Positions 50,901 through 59,979 of a DNA stretch of 64,000 nucleotides are shown in pieces (positions within the stretch are counted from its first letter, which is position 1; the number at the start of each line of letters is the position of its first letter). Made by a program: the position numbers and the translations under genes. The notes beneath the pieces are model-generated. The model saw only the letters and a program-made list of their open reading frames with translations. It was not told the DNA's origin and made no database searches. This DNA comes from Ricordea florida (Eukaryota > Cnidaria > Anthozoa > Corallimorpharia > Ricordeidae): assembly GCA_949710005.1 (NCBI GenBank), contig OX453284.1:6115235-6179234 (forward strand). Direction: 5' to 3'.

Positions 50901-53900
50901 AGTTAATTACTATTGTAGAAGTTTATAACTATTGTAGAAATTAATCAGACCTGCAAGTGCAACTACGTCATAAAATGATTATCTACAGTTTCATCATTTG
51001 ATTTAATTTCAATATTTGTAGAATGATTTACAAGCTGACATGTAGGCATAATATAGTCCCGGTTTCACTGTATTTCCATATCTTCTGTGTTAACCACAGA
51101 AGGCCCAGGTAAAGGGAATTCAACAAAAGGCCGGTAATTCATCATTTCAGTCCCGGATTCTGCTGTACCCACCAGGGTGGGGTGAGTGACACATGTCTCC
51201 GTATAGGGCAGCGTGTCCATTGGTTCAACAGCGTGATCAGGTTCCAATGTGGTAGACCACTGTTGTGACCACGGGAAAGTCAGTCTCATTGTGAAAGGGT
51301 CGTGTTGACTTCCAGAGTGAAAGTTAAACCCGACTGGAGACGCCATGAATTGTGGTGATTCACAGGGAGTAGTGTCCATACGCTCTCCAATAACCTGTGA
51401 ATCAAGTAAGATCTGTGGTTGTTGCGTTTCCATTGCATCTCTGGACCCAGTAAACTTCACCGGGGCGGTGTAAGTGGGATTTGTCTCTGTGAATGGAAGA
51501 GTTTTCATAGGTTCAACATCTGGATCCTTCTGATCATGAACACGAGGTAACTTGAACGCTTGCTGTGGTTCAGTAGAGTATTCTGCCAAAAGCTCTCCAA
51601 ACTCCGCTGAACTCCTCTCGAGCTGCAGACCTGTCTGTTGCACCATAGTCGCCCTTGATCTCGTGGGTATAGCCCTCTTTCTTGGTGCGAGGATTCGTGC
51701 TTTTCTTTGTACTGATGACTGTAGCTCGTCATTACACGCTCTCCTCTTTGCGTCGCCAGGAAAGGGTGTGTCTTCATTGTCAGAATCGCTATCAAGTTCG
51801 CTCATGATAGGAACCAAGGAGGGCTCCAATGTTTGTTGTGGTTCAGTGGAGTATTCGTCAATCAGCCCACCAAACTCCACTGAATTCCTTTCCGTCTGCA
51901 GACCTGTCTGTGGTGTTATGGTCACCCTTGACTTCTTGGGTACAGCTCTTTTTCTTGCTGCGGTGGTACCTTCCTTTCTTTGTACTGTTGACGTTGGCTC
52001 GTTAGTATGCACTCGTCGCTTTGCATTACCAGGGTAGAGTCGGTCCTCGTCGTCAGAACCGCTATCCCCGTGGCTCGGGATGGGAAAGCAAACAGTCTCT
52101 GGTGCTTGCAGTGGTTCCCTCTGGCATGCGTCCAGTACCCCATTAGCAGTCACTACATCCTGCACAGCTTCAGAAGTGCTCTTCTTGTTGTCGTTGTGGT
52201 TATCAAAGTGGTCCGAGATACGAGGAGCTGGTAGCTGTGATGTTTGCAAGGGTTCTCTTTGGTGCGCATCCACTGCCTCGCTGACGGCTGCTAAATCCTT
52301 TACAGCGTGAGAACCTCTCCTCTGAGCAAAAGCCCTCCTGGATCGCCTTTCGGCAGTTTCTTTTCTCACTGTTGTTGTCCTTGGTTTCCTTGTAACAGGT
52401 GGTTCTGGTTCCTCGGTACACGCATGCTTCGTTACGTCACCTGGACCGCTGTCCCCACTGTTGGCAATGATCGCATGATACTCTGGGATAGTAAGTTCTG
52501 TGTGTTCCAACGTCTGTGGTCTGAAGCCTTTGTCATACAGGTCAGGAGTCACTTTTGACGGTCGATTCCGTAACATATCTGCCCCTTCTTTCTCGTAAAC
52601 AGGCCACGTTGTCGTTGCAGCAGTTTCCTGATCCATTTTCATTTCCAACTCTGCTGGCTGGTCATTGCACACACGCTTTCTCCGCGCCTGTTTACAACCG
52701 CTGTATAACAACGCTTCCTCTGCTTTGGAACCACTTTGAAAATGATCCAGTGTAGCAGCTTCGTGACCTCCCACTGTTTGCATTAGCTGGGCAGGATAGC
52801 CGTTGTCTATTCTATGAGTCACTGCTGTTTCTCCTGCAGCATCTGTCTTTGGTACCAGCCGCGCTCCTGTTGTCTCCTGGGAACCTGCCCACTTTCTGCT
52901 TGCAGCATCCTCTGATCTTATTTCCAATGTTTCCTTTGTCTGCGCATTGTATTCCTCCTTCTTAACTTCACCAGAATCTTGGTTGTGATGCAGGCTCTGT
53001 CTTTTATAATCCTTGTCAGTTTTCTCTGGCTCACGAACGGCAGGAGACTCCAGTACCTCTGGTTTGTTGTCAGTAGGGAGCTTGTTGAAAAGCGGTGTCT
53101 CGTGTGCCACAGGCGTCCTAATTGGTTGCGGCATTAATTCTCGTGTGGCAGTCTCGACTTTACTTCGTGAGACAGACAGTGTTTCTCCCTCAGAACCAAA
53201 GGCGGTGCAATTCTTGTGCCTCAGTGTTTCTTGACTGTTAGAGTCTTTGTCGATGACGGTACACGCTGTAAGAGACTCTTTAGACTTTCCGTCTCTTCTC
53301 TGTGGATCTTGAAAGGGGCTGCCTTGTGATAATGCGTAGTCGTGCATCTTTGTATCGACATTAGCAGGTTCCGTCTCCTGTTGATGCACAGTATTTGGGT
53401 CGGTTTCGACTTTTTCTTCTGCAGCACGAATACCACTTTTCAGTGAAGTGTTAGACTGGCTACCTTTTGCTGGTTTATCCTGTCTAACCTGTCTAGCCTG
53501 TTTAACCAGTTTCTGTGGCCCATATCGCTCTTTCTTCCGTTCTACATCTTTGATTATGTCGTTAGCAACAGGAAGAGATGGAACGCCTGTGGCATCGGTC
53601 TTGGTAAATACTTTCTCTTCTTTCTTCAGCTGGCGGAGTTCGCAGTCTTCCTTGCTACAATCAAGATCGATACATCTGTAAACCTCCGAGAACGTTGCAA
53701 CTTTTGTATGGGAACTCTTCATCTTGCGGCTTTTCTCTGACTTGCTATCTGCACATACGTGAATTCCCAAGCCATCTTTTACAACAGGTGTCGTACAGAA
53801 TTTTACTTTGTTTGTGTTTGGAACGTTAACGCGTGGAAGACGCCTCTTAACTTCTCTCAGCTGCAGCTTTCTTTCCTGGATTGCAAAGTCCTTGCATGTT

Positions 53901-56170
53901 TTTGTGGAACTGGCTTTGCAGACATTGCCGAAGACACAAAGTTTACGTCTTGTTGTGTTTTTAAGATGAAGGCATGTTGTTCTCTCTTCGTTAATTACCT
54001 TGTACTCGCCGATGGTTGATGGAGTTATCGGTTTGGCGTGTTTAGCTGGCAATATTGGTAGCCTCCACTTCCAAAACATGGACTCTTTCTCTCTGTCGCA
54101 AGCAGGTTGTCTTAGGACATTTGGCCAAATCGTTGTCTTCTTTGTTACAGGGTCATTTTGCCAATGAGTAGATGTCTCCTTAATCCAATTTGTGTTCCAC
54201 AAACTCGCTCGTACCTGTGATAAGCTCTTACTAGTGTCTTTAAGGTTGAACTCTTTCCGGTGAGCGCTTGCTGTGGTTTGCGTCTTTAAAATCATCTTGA
54301 CATTGCCTTCGGTTGGTGAAGTTAATCGTCTGTTTGTCGTTGACGAAATTGGCATCTTCAATTCAGAAAATTCTAGTCTTTTTGCTGGGATGCTATCGGC
54401 TTCTATTTTGAAGTTAACCTGAAAAGATGTCTTCAGCAACAGACCTCCCACTCGTCTACGCGAGGACCTCTCTTGATTTCCGGTTGTGTTCCACAAGCTC
54501 GGTCTAACCTTTGTCCAGCTTTTTTTGGTGTTTGTTTGCTTCGTCTCGTGCCGCCATGGTTTTTGTTCTTTTTGGCGGTTCTGTTTCCCGCTCTTTGCGT
54601 TGTTTTCATTTTTCGTAAATGCAAAAAAAGCGTTGCGTGAGTACAGGTAAAAGTATTCTAAGCTTTGAAAACTGGGCTTGCGCACTTTCGTTTGCTTCGC
54701 CGACTGACTGAGATCTTCCATGATGACGTCACCTTCGTCGTCCACGAGGTAATCGTAACTATTCGTAACTGTTTCACATCTTCGGAAAGGTGTCGGCATG
54801 TTACTTTTACACATATCGTTAAGAAAACTTGATCCGTGTTTTGATGGCTTTCCGTCGCCTTTTAGTTCCGTTCCCTTGCCACTCCTTCCTTGTGTAAATT
54901 TTTCTCGGCAGGTCTCCTTGTACATCTCGTCTTTGTCGTCTTCATTGCGACTGCAACTGTCATCGTTTTGAGTCGATTCGTTCGACTTTACACTTCCCGC
55001 GCTATGCCATCTTGGGAACCCCCTTCGACCAATCACAGCATGGTATTTAGTCTGCCGCTGAAGCGGCGGTAGATTGGTTACTACTTGAACTCTGGCTTCA
55101 CCACGTGATACCCGGACAAGCGCTCTGCCAGCAGTTGAAACGCTGTAAAGCGAAAATCCGGAGGAAGACAATCTGTTGTATACGGCGACGCAAAACCTCT
55201 TGAAATAAATAAATGTTAACACGGCAATGGTAACAAAAGGAGCTAAAATAAGTATCAAAATTCCGAGAAGACTAACAGAACTTATTGATGAATTTGCCTC
55301 CATCCGCTTTGGATCATCTGAACTTCATTTGGTTTGCGCTGTGTTTGTGACGTGTTTTTGTTGATTTGTGGCGTCGCTTATCGGTTTGTCGGTCGTGTTC
55401 TAAAAGCGTGCGCCATGAGCTTTTGCGCGCGCTACACACATAGAGGATAAATCTCTGTTCACACAGTGCCATTTTAGGTGCACTGCGCATTTGGTTAAAT
55501 TTCTCATATTTTACATGAAGATTTTTTTTTTCAACTACTTGTTAATTACTCTGGCCAATCAAAGAGATGCATACATTCCAATGAACCAATCAGGTCAAAG
55601 TAAATTTATAACTTCTAGTGCGAGAAAACGTGTGCAATCGGGTTTAGTTTTAAAACAGCAACCATTCTAACATTGCTTTGTTTGATCTTTTCATAGTACA
55701 TCGATTCCTCGAAACAAGATGCCTTTCACCGAGGTAACTAATTGCTTGCGTTACGAAATTCGCGAAAAAATTTACATTTCTGAATCAGTTGGTTGTCCTC
55801 TTAACATACGGAACATCCATACACCAACCGGGCTCAATTGCTGACAGGCCCTTAGGGCGAATTTGTGGGTCCACGCGCTTCTAGCAACGAGACAGTATTC
55901 TCCTTGGCGAACGAACGTCTGATAAAAAGCAAAAATTAGGGGGAGCAGGGTTGGCGCAGTGGTGAGAGAGCTCGCCTTCCACCAATGTGTCCCGAGTTCG
56001 ATTCTCGGCTCGGCGTCATATGTGGGCTGAGTTTGTTGGTTCTCTACTCTGCTCCGAGAGATTTTTCTCCGGTTACTCCGGTTTTCCCCTCTCCACGAGA
56101 ACCGACATTTGATTTGATTTGAACTGTTTCGGATGAAGAGCCACTTCATTGTGGAAATGCTGAAATAAAG

Positions 56171-56225
<55 letters not shown>

Positions 56226-57714
56226 ATGTCATTACACCTATTGACGTAATGAAGAAGAAACAGAAACAAACAACAGCATAAAAATCTTGTGTTTAAAGTT
56301 TGGTATTTGTCTTTGACATTTTTTTGTTCCTCGACAGGCCATTGTTTTTGTTGTTGGTGGCGGAAATTACATCGAATACCAGAATCTTATGGACTACACA
56401 AAGGTAAGTTACATTTGAGGTAAAGTTAACAGCATATATATATGTTATTTACCGGGCGGGAGGTCCGTATGGGAAAAAAACTGTGCCCGAGGTCTTGAGT
56501 ACTCAAGACCAAGGGCACAGTTTTTTTCCCATACGGACCGACCTAGACCGGTAAATAACTTATTTACTTTTTCTGTTTGTTTGCTTTTTTTTTCAATTTG
56601 CCGCGAATAGCGCGGATAAAAATCCGGACCGTGGTCCGTATCGTAAAAAGCTGGACCGGTTACGAGCGCGCGATTAGCCAATCAGATTGGAGGATTTGGG
56701 ATTCCGGCCCGCTGAGATGCTTCAGAAAAAAATAAATATATGTTATTTACCGGGCGGGAGGTCCGTATGGGAAAAAACTGTGCCCGAGGTCTTGAGTACT
56801 CAAGACCAAGGGCACAGTTTTTTTCCCATACGGACCGACCTAGACCGGTAAATAACTTATTTACTTTTTCTGTTTGTTTGCTTTTTTTTTCAATTTGCCG
56901 CGAATAGCGCGGATAAAAATCCGGACCGTGGTCCGTATCGTAAAAAGCTGGACCGGTTACGAGCGCGCGATTAGCCAATCAGATTGGAGGATTTGGGATT
57001 CCGGCCCGCTGAGATGCTTCAGAAAAAAATAAAATAACTTATTTCCCGGTGTAATCGTACATATTATATAGTATACTAAATACTTCATGCCAGTGGGACT
57101 TGTCATTTCCATCTAATTGTGGACAGAATACAGCGTGATCACTCGAGATTTTTCCGCTTGACATGTCTCCACATAATTGTACAAACTAGCTGTCAGCTCT
57201 TTGAAAACTACACAGTTCTATAAAGGCAGTATGTTTGGTTGGTTTTCAGAGACATTCTGGTGCTAAGAAAGTTCTCTATGGAGCCAGTGAAGTAATGAAT
57301 GCAGCTCAGTTCCTTAAACAGGTTGGTCTGACAGATATATAGCTTTACACGTTGAAACACTCAGTTAAGTTTAAAATAGAAGAAATTGGGATAATCAAAC
57401 AAATTAAGTAAGTTATACCACCGTAAGGTGAAAGGGAGGTGCTAACGTTTCGAGCGTTAGCCCTTCGTTAGAGCGAATGATTCTATCAATTTGATTGATT
57501 ATTCCAATTTCTTGTGTTTCAATTCCCCACCGACACAGCACCAATTTCTTTAGAAACTACCCCCACAATATAATTTTAAAATAGTCCTTGTTAAGTATTG
57601 GTGTTGTTCTTAAACGTTTTACTCATGATTAGTCGGTGCCATACAATGTGTTTTTCATCGACGCTTTGTTTTGTCATCCTGCAGTTATCACACCTTGGTG
57701 CAGAACCATCTTAG
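37606..57714 (+). CDS. SCFD1: Sec1 family domain-containing protein 1 (Sly1), complete, 26 exons, 640 aa
   Basis: SM protein that binds syntaxin-5-type SNAREs and promotes ER-Golgi vesicle fusion (family knowledge). Exons: 37606-37636, 37868-37938, 38226-38314, 38703-38793, 39265-39387, 39895-39982, 40372-40461, 40996-41051, 41140-41222, 41592-41691, 42739-42890, 43660-43750, 43992-44068, 44310-44391, 45250-45309, 45983-46019, 46885-46952, 47078-47157, 47373-47435, 47997-48075, 49048-49101, 49823-49875, 55697-55733, 56338-56403, 57250-57321, 57685-57714. All GT-AG with consistent phase; 640 aa versus about 642 in mammals. Diagnostic blocks: [35 protein letters not shown] with [47 protein letters not shown]. 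Intron 22 (49876-55696) contains a complete gene on the other strand. Confidence 0.97.
39035..39115 (+). mobile_element. tRNA-derived SINE head
   Basis: cctgtagctcagtgatagag is followed by an anticodon-like region (gaactagtaatct) and a B-box-like ttgactcctattgg. The anticodon stem no longer pairs well. It is in SCFD1 intron 4 (38794-39264). Confidence 0.65.
39416..39572. mobile_element. MITE with inverted repeats starting atgttgtaggttaaa
   Basis: The left atgttgtaggttaaaatggt, aaactagtttcctttg is mirrored by caaagcaaactag, accatttttaacc and gtttaacctacaacat. It is related in its terminal tgttgta sequence to 44925-45061 and 60512-60653. It lies in SCFD1 intron 5 (39388-39894). Confidence 0.8.
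41891..42193. mobile_element. Two abutting palindromic elements
   Basis: 41891-41995 is a hairpin with ends aacaattagaccc / gggtctaattgtt and a cgaagccgaa loop between copies of caatagcccat. Immediately after, 41996-42193 has TIRs ttagtatcacccaactagt / actagttgggtgatactaa. Its right end includes aatcagattgcggcatttgc, also found at 8579. Both are in SCFD1 intron 10 (41692-42738). Confidence 0.8.
43031..43650 (-). pseudogene. 5'-truncated LINE reverse-transcriptase C-terminus, with stops
   Basis: The minus-strand frame contains blocks typical of the region after the RT catalytic domain of LINEs: [49 protein letters not shown] and [12 protein letters not shown]. After the TTW block (about 43160) a TGA interrupts the frame and a TAA follows about 30 codons later; the last recognisable block is CATRHKGD, near the family's usual end. 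It lacks the catalytic YxDD region and all upstream domains, so it is dead. It lies in SCFD1 intron 11 (42891-43659), with its 3' end towards that intron's start. Confidence 0.85.
44452..44740. mobile_element. Fold-back MITE family, longest copy
   Basis: Both halves carry aagttataccacc...aaggtaaaaggga and tcgagcgttagcccttcgtt in opposite orientation (right half ctaacactcgaaatgtcagc, ccttttaccttacggtggta). A short internal tandem (gttgagcgttagc, about three copies) sits at the centre. It lies in SCFD1 intron 14 (44392-45249). Confidence 0.82.
44925..45061. mobile_element. MITE with about 50-bp TIRs (family of 60512-60653)
   Basis: The left tgttgtagttcagttttttc, cttggttcaaattttatttt is mirrored at the right by ttaaaccaaggaaaaaattg and aactacaacata. 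It is in the same SCFD1 intron as the previous element. Confidence 0.85.
45745..45905. repeat. Fold-back repeat, best copy of a family
   Basis: The arms gtccaatttggtctgcaatc and gattacagaccgaattggac are near-perfect inverses, with inner arms aatcggactcc / ggatgac-type remnants. Diverged relatives lie at 23440-23600 and perhaps 46500-46590 (caatttgggctgaaatcata against its inverse). It is in SCFD1 intron 15. Confidence 0.75.
46080..46195 (+). repeat. Dispersed repeat, copy 2 (first copy 30960-31075)
   Basis: Collinear with the intergenic copy over about 115 bp, with many substitutions. It lies in SCFD1 intron 16 (46020-46884), which is otherwise AT-rich and featureless. Confidence 0.65.
48605..48722. 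repeat. GC-rich hairpin with a gcgcttcgcgc loop
   Basis: The arms around ggtctgtactgtaaggtacg, gtccgcttggattcatggcc are mirrored by ggccataaatccgagcggaa and aacttacagtacgga. The loop region is cgcgcgcttcgcgcttg. It is in SCFD1 intron 20 (48076-49047), which also has a 20-base run of C near 48840. Confidence 0.8.
50217..50945. repeat. 19-bp tandem array split by inserted sequence containing a long hairpin
   Basis: The unit aactattgtagaagttaat repeats about four times at 50217-50300 and about seven times at 50815-50945. The 500 bp between holds a GC-rich palindrome (taatgcattaacggccg region, 50370-50405) and a 140-bp hairpin (50672-50812; arms aatcacatgac...catatagtttatttgtg mirrored, loop gcgcttcgcgc). 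The arrangement suggests an array interrupted by later insertion. It is in SCFD1 intron 22. Confidence 0.8.
51065..55303 (-). CDS. Intronless 1412-aa protein, N-terminal membrane anchor, repetitive and charged; family not recognised
   Basis: One uninterrupted 4239-nt frame on the strand opposite SCFD1, wholly inside SCFD1 intron 22. I do not recognise the family. Residues about 9-34 form a single hydrophobic segment ([20 protein letters not shown]) followed by basic residues, so a single-pass membrane protein with a long internal or lumenal tail is likely. Most of the rest is Lys/Arg/Ser/Thr/Glu-rich and looks disordered. Two related segments contain VRPSLWNT and VRASLWNT (about residues 267 and 366). 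The C-terminal third has degenerate repeats of about 90 residues: blocks like [19 protein letters not shown] and [19 protein letters not shown], followed by [10 protein letters not shown] or [10 protein letters not shown] and then TGLQxERxSxEFG. Shorter motifs near the end read [10 protein letters not shown] and [10 protein letters not shown]. The ATG at 55303 is first in frame and precedes the hydrophobic segment. No splice-like breaks are needed. Confidence 0.8.
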   Translation of the reverse strand: MEANSSISSVSLLGILILILAPFVTIAVLTFIYFKRFCVAVYNRLSSSGFSLYSVSTAGRALVRVSRGEARVQVVTNLPPLQRQTKYHAVIGRRGFPRWHSAGSVKSNESTQNDDSCSRNEDDKDEMYKETCREKFTQGRSGKGTELKGDGKPSKHGSSFLNDMCKSNMPTPFRRCETVTNSYDYLVDDEGDVIMEDLSQSAKQTKVRKPSFQSLEYFYLYSRNAFFAFTKNENNAKSGKQNRQKEQKPWRHETKQTNTKKSWTKVRPSLWNTTGNQERSSRRRVGGLLLKTSFQVNFKIEADSIPAKRLEFSELKMPISSTTNRRLTSPTEGNVKMILKTQTTASAHRKEFNLKDTSKSLSQVRASLWNTNWIKETSTHWQNDPVTKKTTIWPNVLRQPACDREKESMFWKWRLPILPAKHAKPITPSTIGEYKVINEERTTCLHLKNTTRRKLCVFGNVCKASSTKTCKDFAIQERKLQLREVKRRLPRVNVPNTNKVKFCTTPVVKDGLGIHVCADSKSEKSRKMKSSHTKVATFSEVYRCIDLDCSKEDCELRQLKKEEKVFTKTDATGVPSLPVANDIIKDVERKKERYGPQKLVKQARQVRQDKPAKGSQSNTSLKSGIRAAEEKVETDPNTVHQQETEPANVDTKMHDYALSQGSPFQDPQRRDGKSKESLTACTVIDKDSNSQETLRHKNCTAFGSEGETLSVSRSKVETATRELMPQPIRTPVAHETPLFNKLPTDNKPEVLESPAVREPEKTDKDYKRQSLHHNQDSGEVKKEEYNAQTKETLEIRSEDAASRKWAGSQETTGARLVPKTDAAGETAVTHRIDNGYPAQLMQTVGGHEAATLDHFQSGSKAEEALLYSGCKQARRKRVCNDQPAELEMKMDQETAATTTWPVYEKEGADMLRNRPSKVTPDLYDKGFRPQTLEHTELTIPEYHAIIANSGDSGPGDVTKHACTEEPEPPVTRKPRTTTVRKETAERRSRRAFAQRRGSHAVKDLAAVSEAVDAHQREPLQTSQLPAPRISDHFDNHNDNKKSTSEAVQDVVTANGVLDACQREPLQAPETVCFPIPSHGDSGSDDEDRLYPGNAKRRVHTNEPTSTVQRKEGTTAARKRAVPKKSRVTITPQTGLQTERNSVEFGGLIDEYSTEPQQTLEPSLVPIMSELDSDSDNEDTPFPGDAKRRACNDELQSSVQRKARILAPRKRAIPTRSRATMVQQTGLQLERSSAEFGELLAEYSTEPQQAFKLPRVHDQKDPDVEPMKTLPFTETNPTYTAPVKFTGSRDAMETQQPQILLDSQVIGERMDTTPCESPQFMASPVGFNFHSGSQHDPFTMRLTFPWSQQWSTTLEPDHAVEPMDTLPYTETCVTHPTLVGTAESGTEMMNYRPFVEFPLPGPSVVNTEDMEIQ
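55938..56224 (+). mobile_element. tRNA-derived SINE with (ATT)n tail
   Basis: The head ggttggcgcagtggtgagag with B-box-like gagttcgattctcgg is followed by a body (gtgggctgagtttgttggtt, tccggttactccggttttcc) and the end ctgaaataaagtc plus an ATT run to 56224. It is an intact-looking plus-strand SINE in SCFD1 intron 23 (55734-56337). Confidence 0.88.
56443..57036. repeat. Near-perfect tandem duplication of a 298-bp hairpin-containing element
   Basis: Copy 1 (56443-56740) and copy 2 (56741-57036) appear identical apart from homopolymer length and the extreme end. Each starts with a hairpin (arms tgttatttaccgggcgggag...ggtccgtatggg and inverse; loop around gaggtcttgagtactcaaga) and ends gcttcagaaaaaaataaa. 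The 78- and 98-codon minus frames inside are shadows of the repeat. A diverged single copy is at 5561-5850. It lies in SCFD1 intron 24 (56404-57249). Confidence 0.92.
57382..57565. mobile_element. Fold-back MITE, copy of the 44452-44740 family
   Basis: Contains aagttataccaccgtaaggt, aaagggaggtgctaacgttt and cgagcgttagcccttcgtta, and ends in a block around cgacacagcaccaatttctt. It lies in the last SCFD1 intron (57322-57684). Confidence 0.78.
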
Positions 57715-57788
57715 AAGCTTTTAAAAAGCCATGATGAATCTCAAGAAAACATCTACAACCAAGCGATGCCGTTCCTGTAGATGAACTT

Positions 57789-58163
57789 ATAGGGAGCTTA
57801 AGCAAAATACGATAACGACACGCATTAGGACGGCACCAAACAAAAGTGCTAATGAACGATACAATTAAACTGCACGTACCAAATACAGTCTGGTTGGTTT
57901 CTTTTCAGTCCTATGCAAAACAACAACCGGCGTAAAATGGCCATTTCTCAAGTTTTCTTGCGGAAGTGAATGAGCAACGCCTAAACATCCTTGTAAAATT
58001 CGAAATGAAACACGAACTTAAAATTTACAACTTAAAATTTTCGCAATCTGAAGGAAGAGTGGAAAGGAAACAGTACAAGCCCGCAGCCTACAGTGAAATA
58101 GCAAAACTGTATAATTTTTATCTTCCTCAGCGTTGCCGTTGTCTTTGCTTAAGCTCCCTGATG
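57789..58163. mobile_element. MITE with TAGGGAGCTTAAGCA terminal repeats
   Basis: The left end tagggagcttaagcaaa is mirrored at the right by tttgcttaagctccctg. The interior is unlike the 1392-1596 element, so the two share termini only. Short frames inside (57966-58166 and partners) are not supported as genes. Confidence 0.75.
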
Positions 58164-58670
58164 TAAACTCGAACTGCCTGCTTACTTTTACCACTCTTAC
58201 GAAGCTGGAAGTTTCCATAGATTACGGCGAAGTGACAGAGACAATAAAGATTGGAATTAAATCTTGTTGGCCCACAAAAAGTCACATTTTTATCCATCAA
58301 AGGTTCGTAGTCTTCATTAGGAAGCAAACGACATTCACATATGTGGGATTCCGTGGTTTGCATTGCGGTTCTCCTGAACGGCCTTTACCGCGCAAAACAA
58401 AACTTCCATTCCCGTAATTTTCTATGAATGAGTCTTAATTAGTAAGAGTAGAATAGAATTGTAACATGGAAATGTTTAAATTTATTATACTCGGCTGAGG
58501 TGTTTTAACGTCACTCAACATGTGAATAAAAACAGTTCGCAGGTAACCTCTAGTTATTGCCTTCAGCGGGTTCTATGGGTTAGTTCAACCTTTATCATCA
58601 TTAGTTGCAGAAAGAACGAAAGTTAACATTAAATGGATGTAACAATTCATTTCGGGGAAAGAAATCAACT

Positions 58671-58925
58671 GAATCGGGTTTGATTCTCAATGTGAACAGG
58701 ATTCATCCTGTTTACAGATAACTTGCACTTGTCAAGTGTTGTTGAATTCGCGATCTATCACCATGCCATATTAATAATAATCATCATCACAATTCTTTCT
58801 TGAATCGGGTTTGATTCTCAATGAGAACAGGATGCATCCTGTTTACAGATAACTTGCACTTGTCAAGTGTTGTTGAATTCGCGATATATCACCATGCCAT
58901 ATTAATAATAATCATCATACAATTA
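58671..58925. repeat. Tandem direct duplication, 131-bp unit, two copies
   Basis: gaatcgggtttgattctcaa starts at 58671 and again at 58802. Both units continue collinearly through cagataacttgcacttgtca to ataataatcatcat with only a few substitutions (for example attcatcc versus atgcatcc). Confidence 0.92.
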
Positions 58926-59979
58926 ATAGATATACCAAGAAATGTAGACACAAATCAAGAGTGTTATAGCCCGGTTCTCCCTTGTATGTAAATCGCGGCA
59001 TCTTTTGTTTTGGGAGGGAACACGTTCGAGTAATTTTCTGTAGTGTGTTTGACAAGATAATTTTTTCTGAAATCAGGGAGGGAGGTTTTCTAAGAACAAG
59101 TCATCGATTTGTCCTCAATCAGGTGATGATCTCTAATACGCGACAGGTTTTTTGGTATTCTGTCAATACAACCTATTTATGACTCCCCTTCCCAAATCTA
59201 TTATCTACTGTTATTCTTGAACAGAAGATACTGTACGTTGCCTTATAACCTAAGTTTTCCAAGCGCTAGCATAAAATGATGGCTGCCGTTTGTCTTAAAA
59301 TCAAATAGTTGTACAGAGCCCGCGCTTCACTCGTCTCTTGGGGAAGATAGATTTCACATAAAAAATGAACAGTTCAAACTGGCTCACAAGTTTTACTTGT
59401 CTTGTCAGTTTAATTTCTAATATGACAAATATAAGATTATTTAGATATTTTCATTCCCCGCCCCATACAAAGAGAAAAATTTTTCCACTCCTCAACTTAA
59501 AATTTAAAATACTCCTTTCTTGGAGGCTATGGTTGAACCGCTTACATACCCGGAAAATTTTCGTTCATATTTAATAGAAAATGAAAACAAGTGTCACCAT
59601 CCAAAGGACTGGTATCAATACTAGAGATTTTCCCTGACTGACTGATGAATAAGTTGTAAAATCTTCAGTTTATTCGCGAGGAGTCACCGCAATCAAAATT
59701 GTGGTGCATCTTCAGTTAGAAGATGTACGCAAACGCACTCGAACCGTTTTTTTTTTTTTGACTCCTTTCAATATAAACATTCCATGGGTTAGAGATTTTT
59801 CACAAGAAGCCTTCGCAACTGACGAAATATAACTTTGCTAAGCAACGTCTCTTTGACGATTCCAGGAAGCTTGATGCTACCGCCATTCTTGATGCCTAAA
59901 AATGCTTACGTTGTCTTCCTCTACGGAATGTCTCGTCACCCATGATTAAAATTGTCGTTAAATGAGTCTCACTCCACCG

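Larger units (their letters stand above)
57715..59979. other. Intergenic: convergent 3' ends of SCFD1 and RAB3GAP2
   Basis: Contains a MITE (57789-58163), a 131-bp tandem duplication (58671-58925) and otherwise AT-rich unique sequence. On the minus strand an AATAAA (59669-59674) about 300 bp past the RAB3GAP2 stop could be its polyadenylation signal; on the plus strand AATAAA motifs at about 58240 and 58530 could serve SCFD1. Neither is proven. Confidence 0.6.

Noticed and set aside
51552..52558. Plus-strand frames of 161, 75, 76 and 83 codons
   Set aside because: They are antisense shadows of the long minus-strand frame, helped by its repeats.
56445..56978. Two similar minus-strand proteins of 78 and 98 residues
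   Set aside because: They are translations of the duplicated hairpin element; the relative at 5561-5850 carries a decayed version and nothing suggests purifying selection.
58127..58417. 78-codon minus frame and 94-codon plus frame
   Set aside because: They overlap each other and the end of a MITE. No motif or homology is recognised, so neither is supported as a gene.
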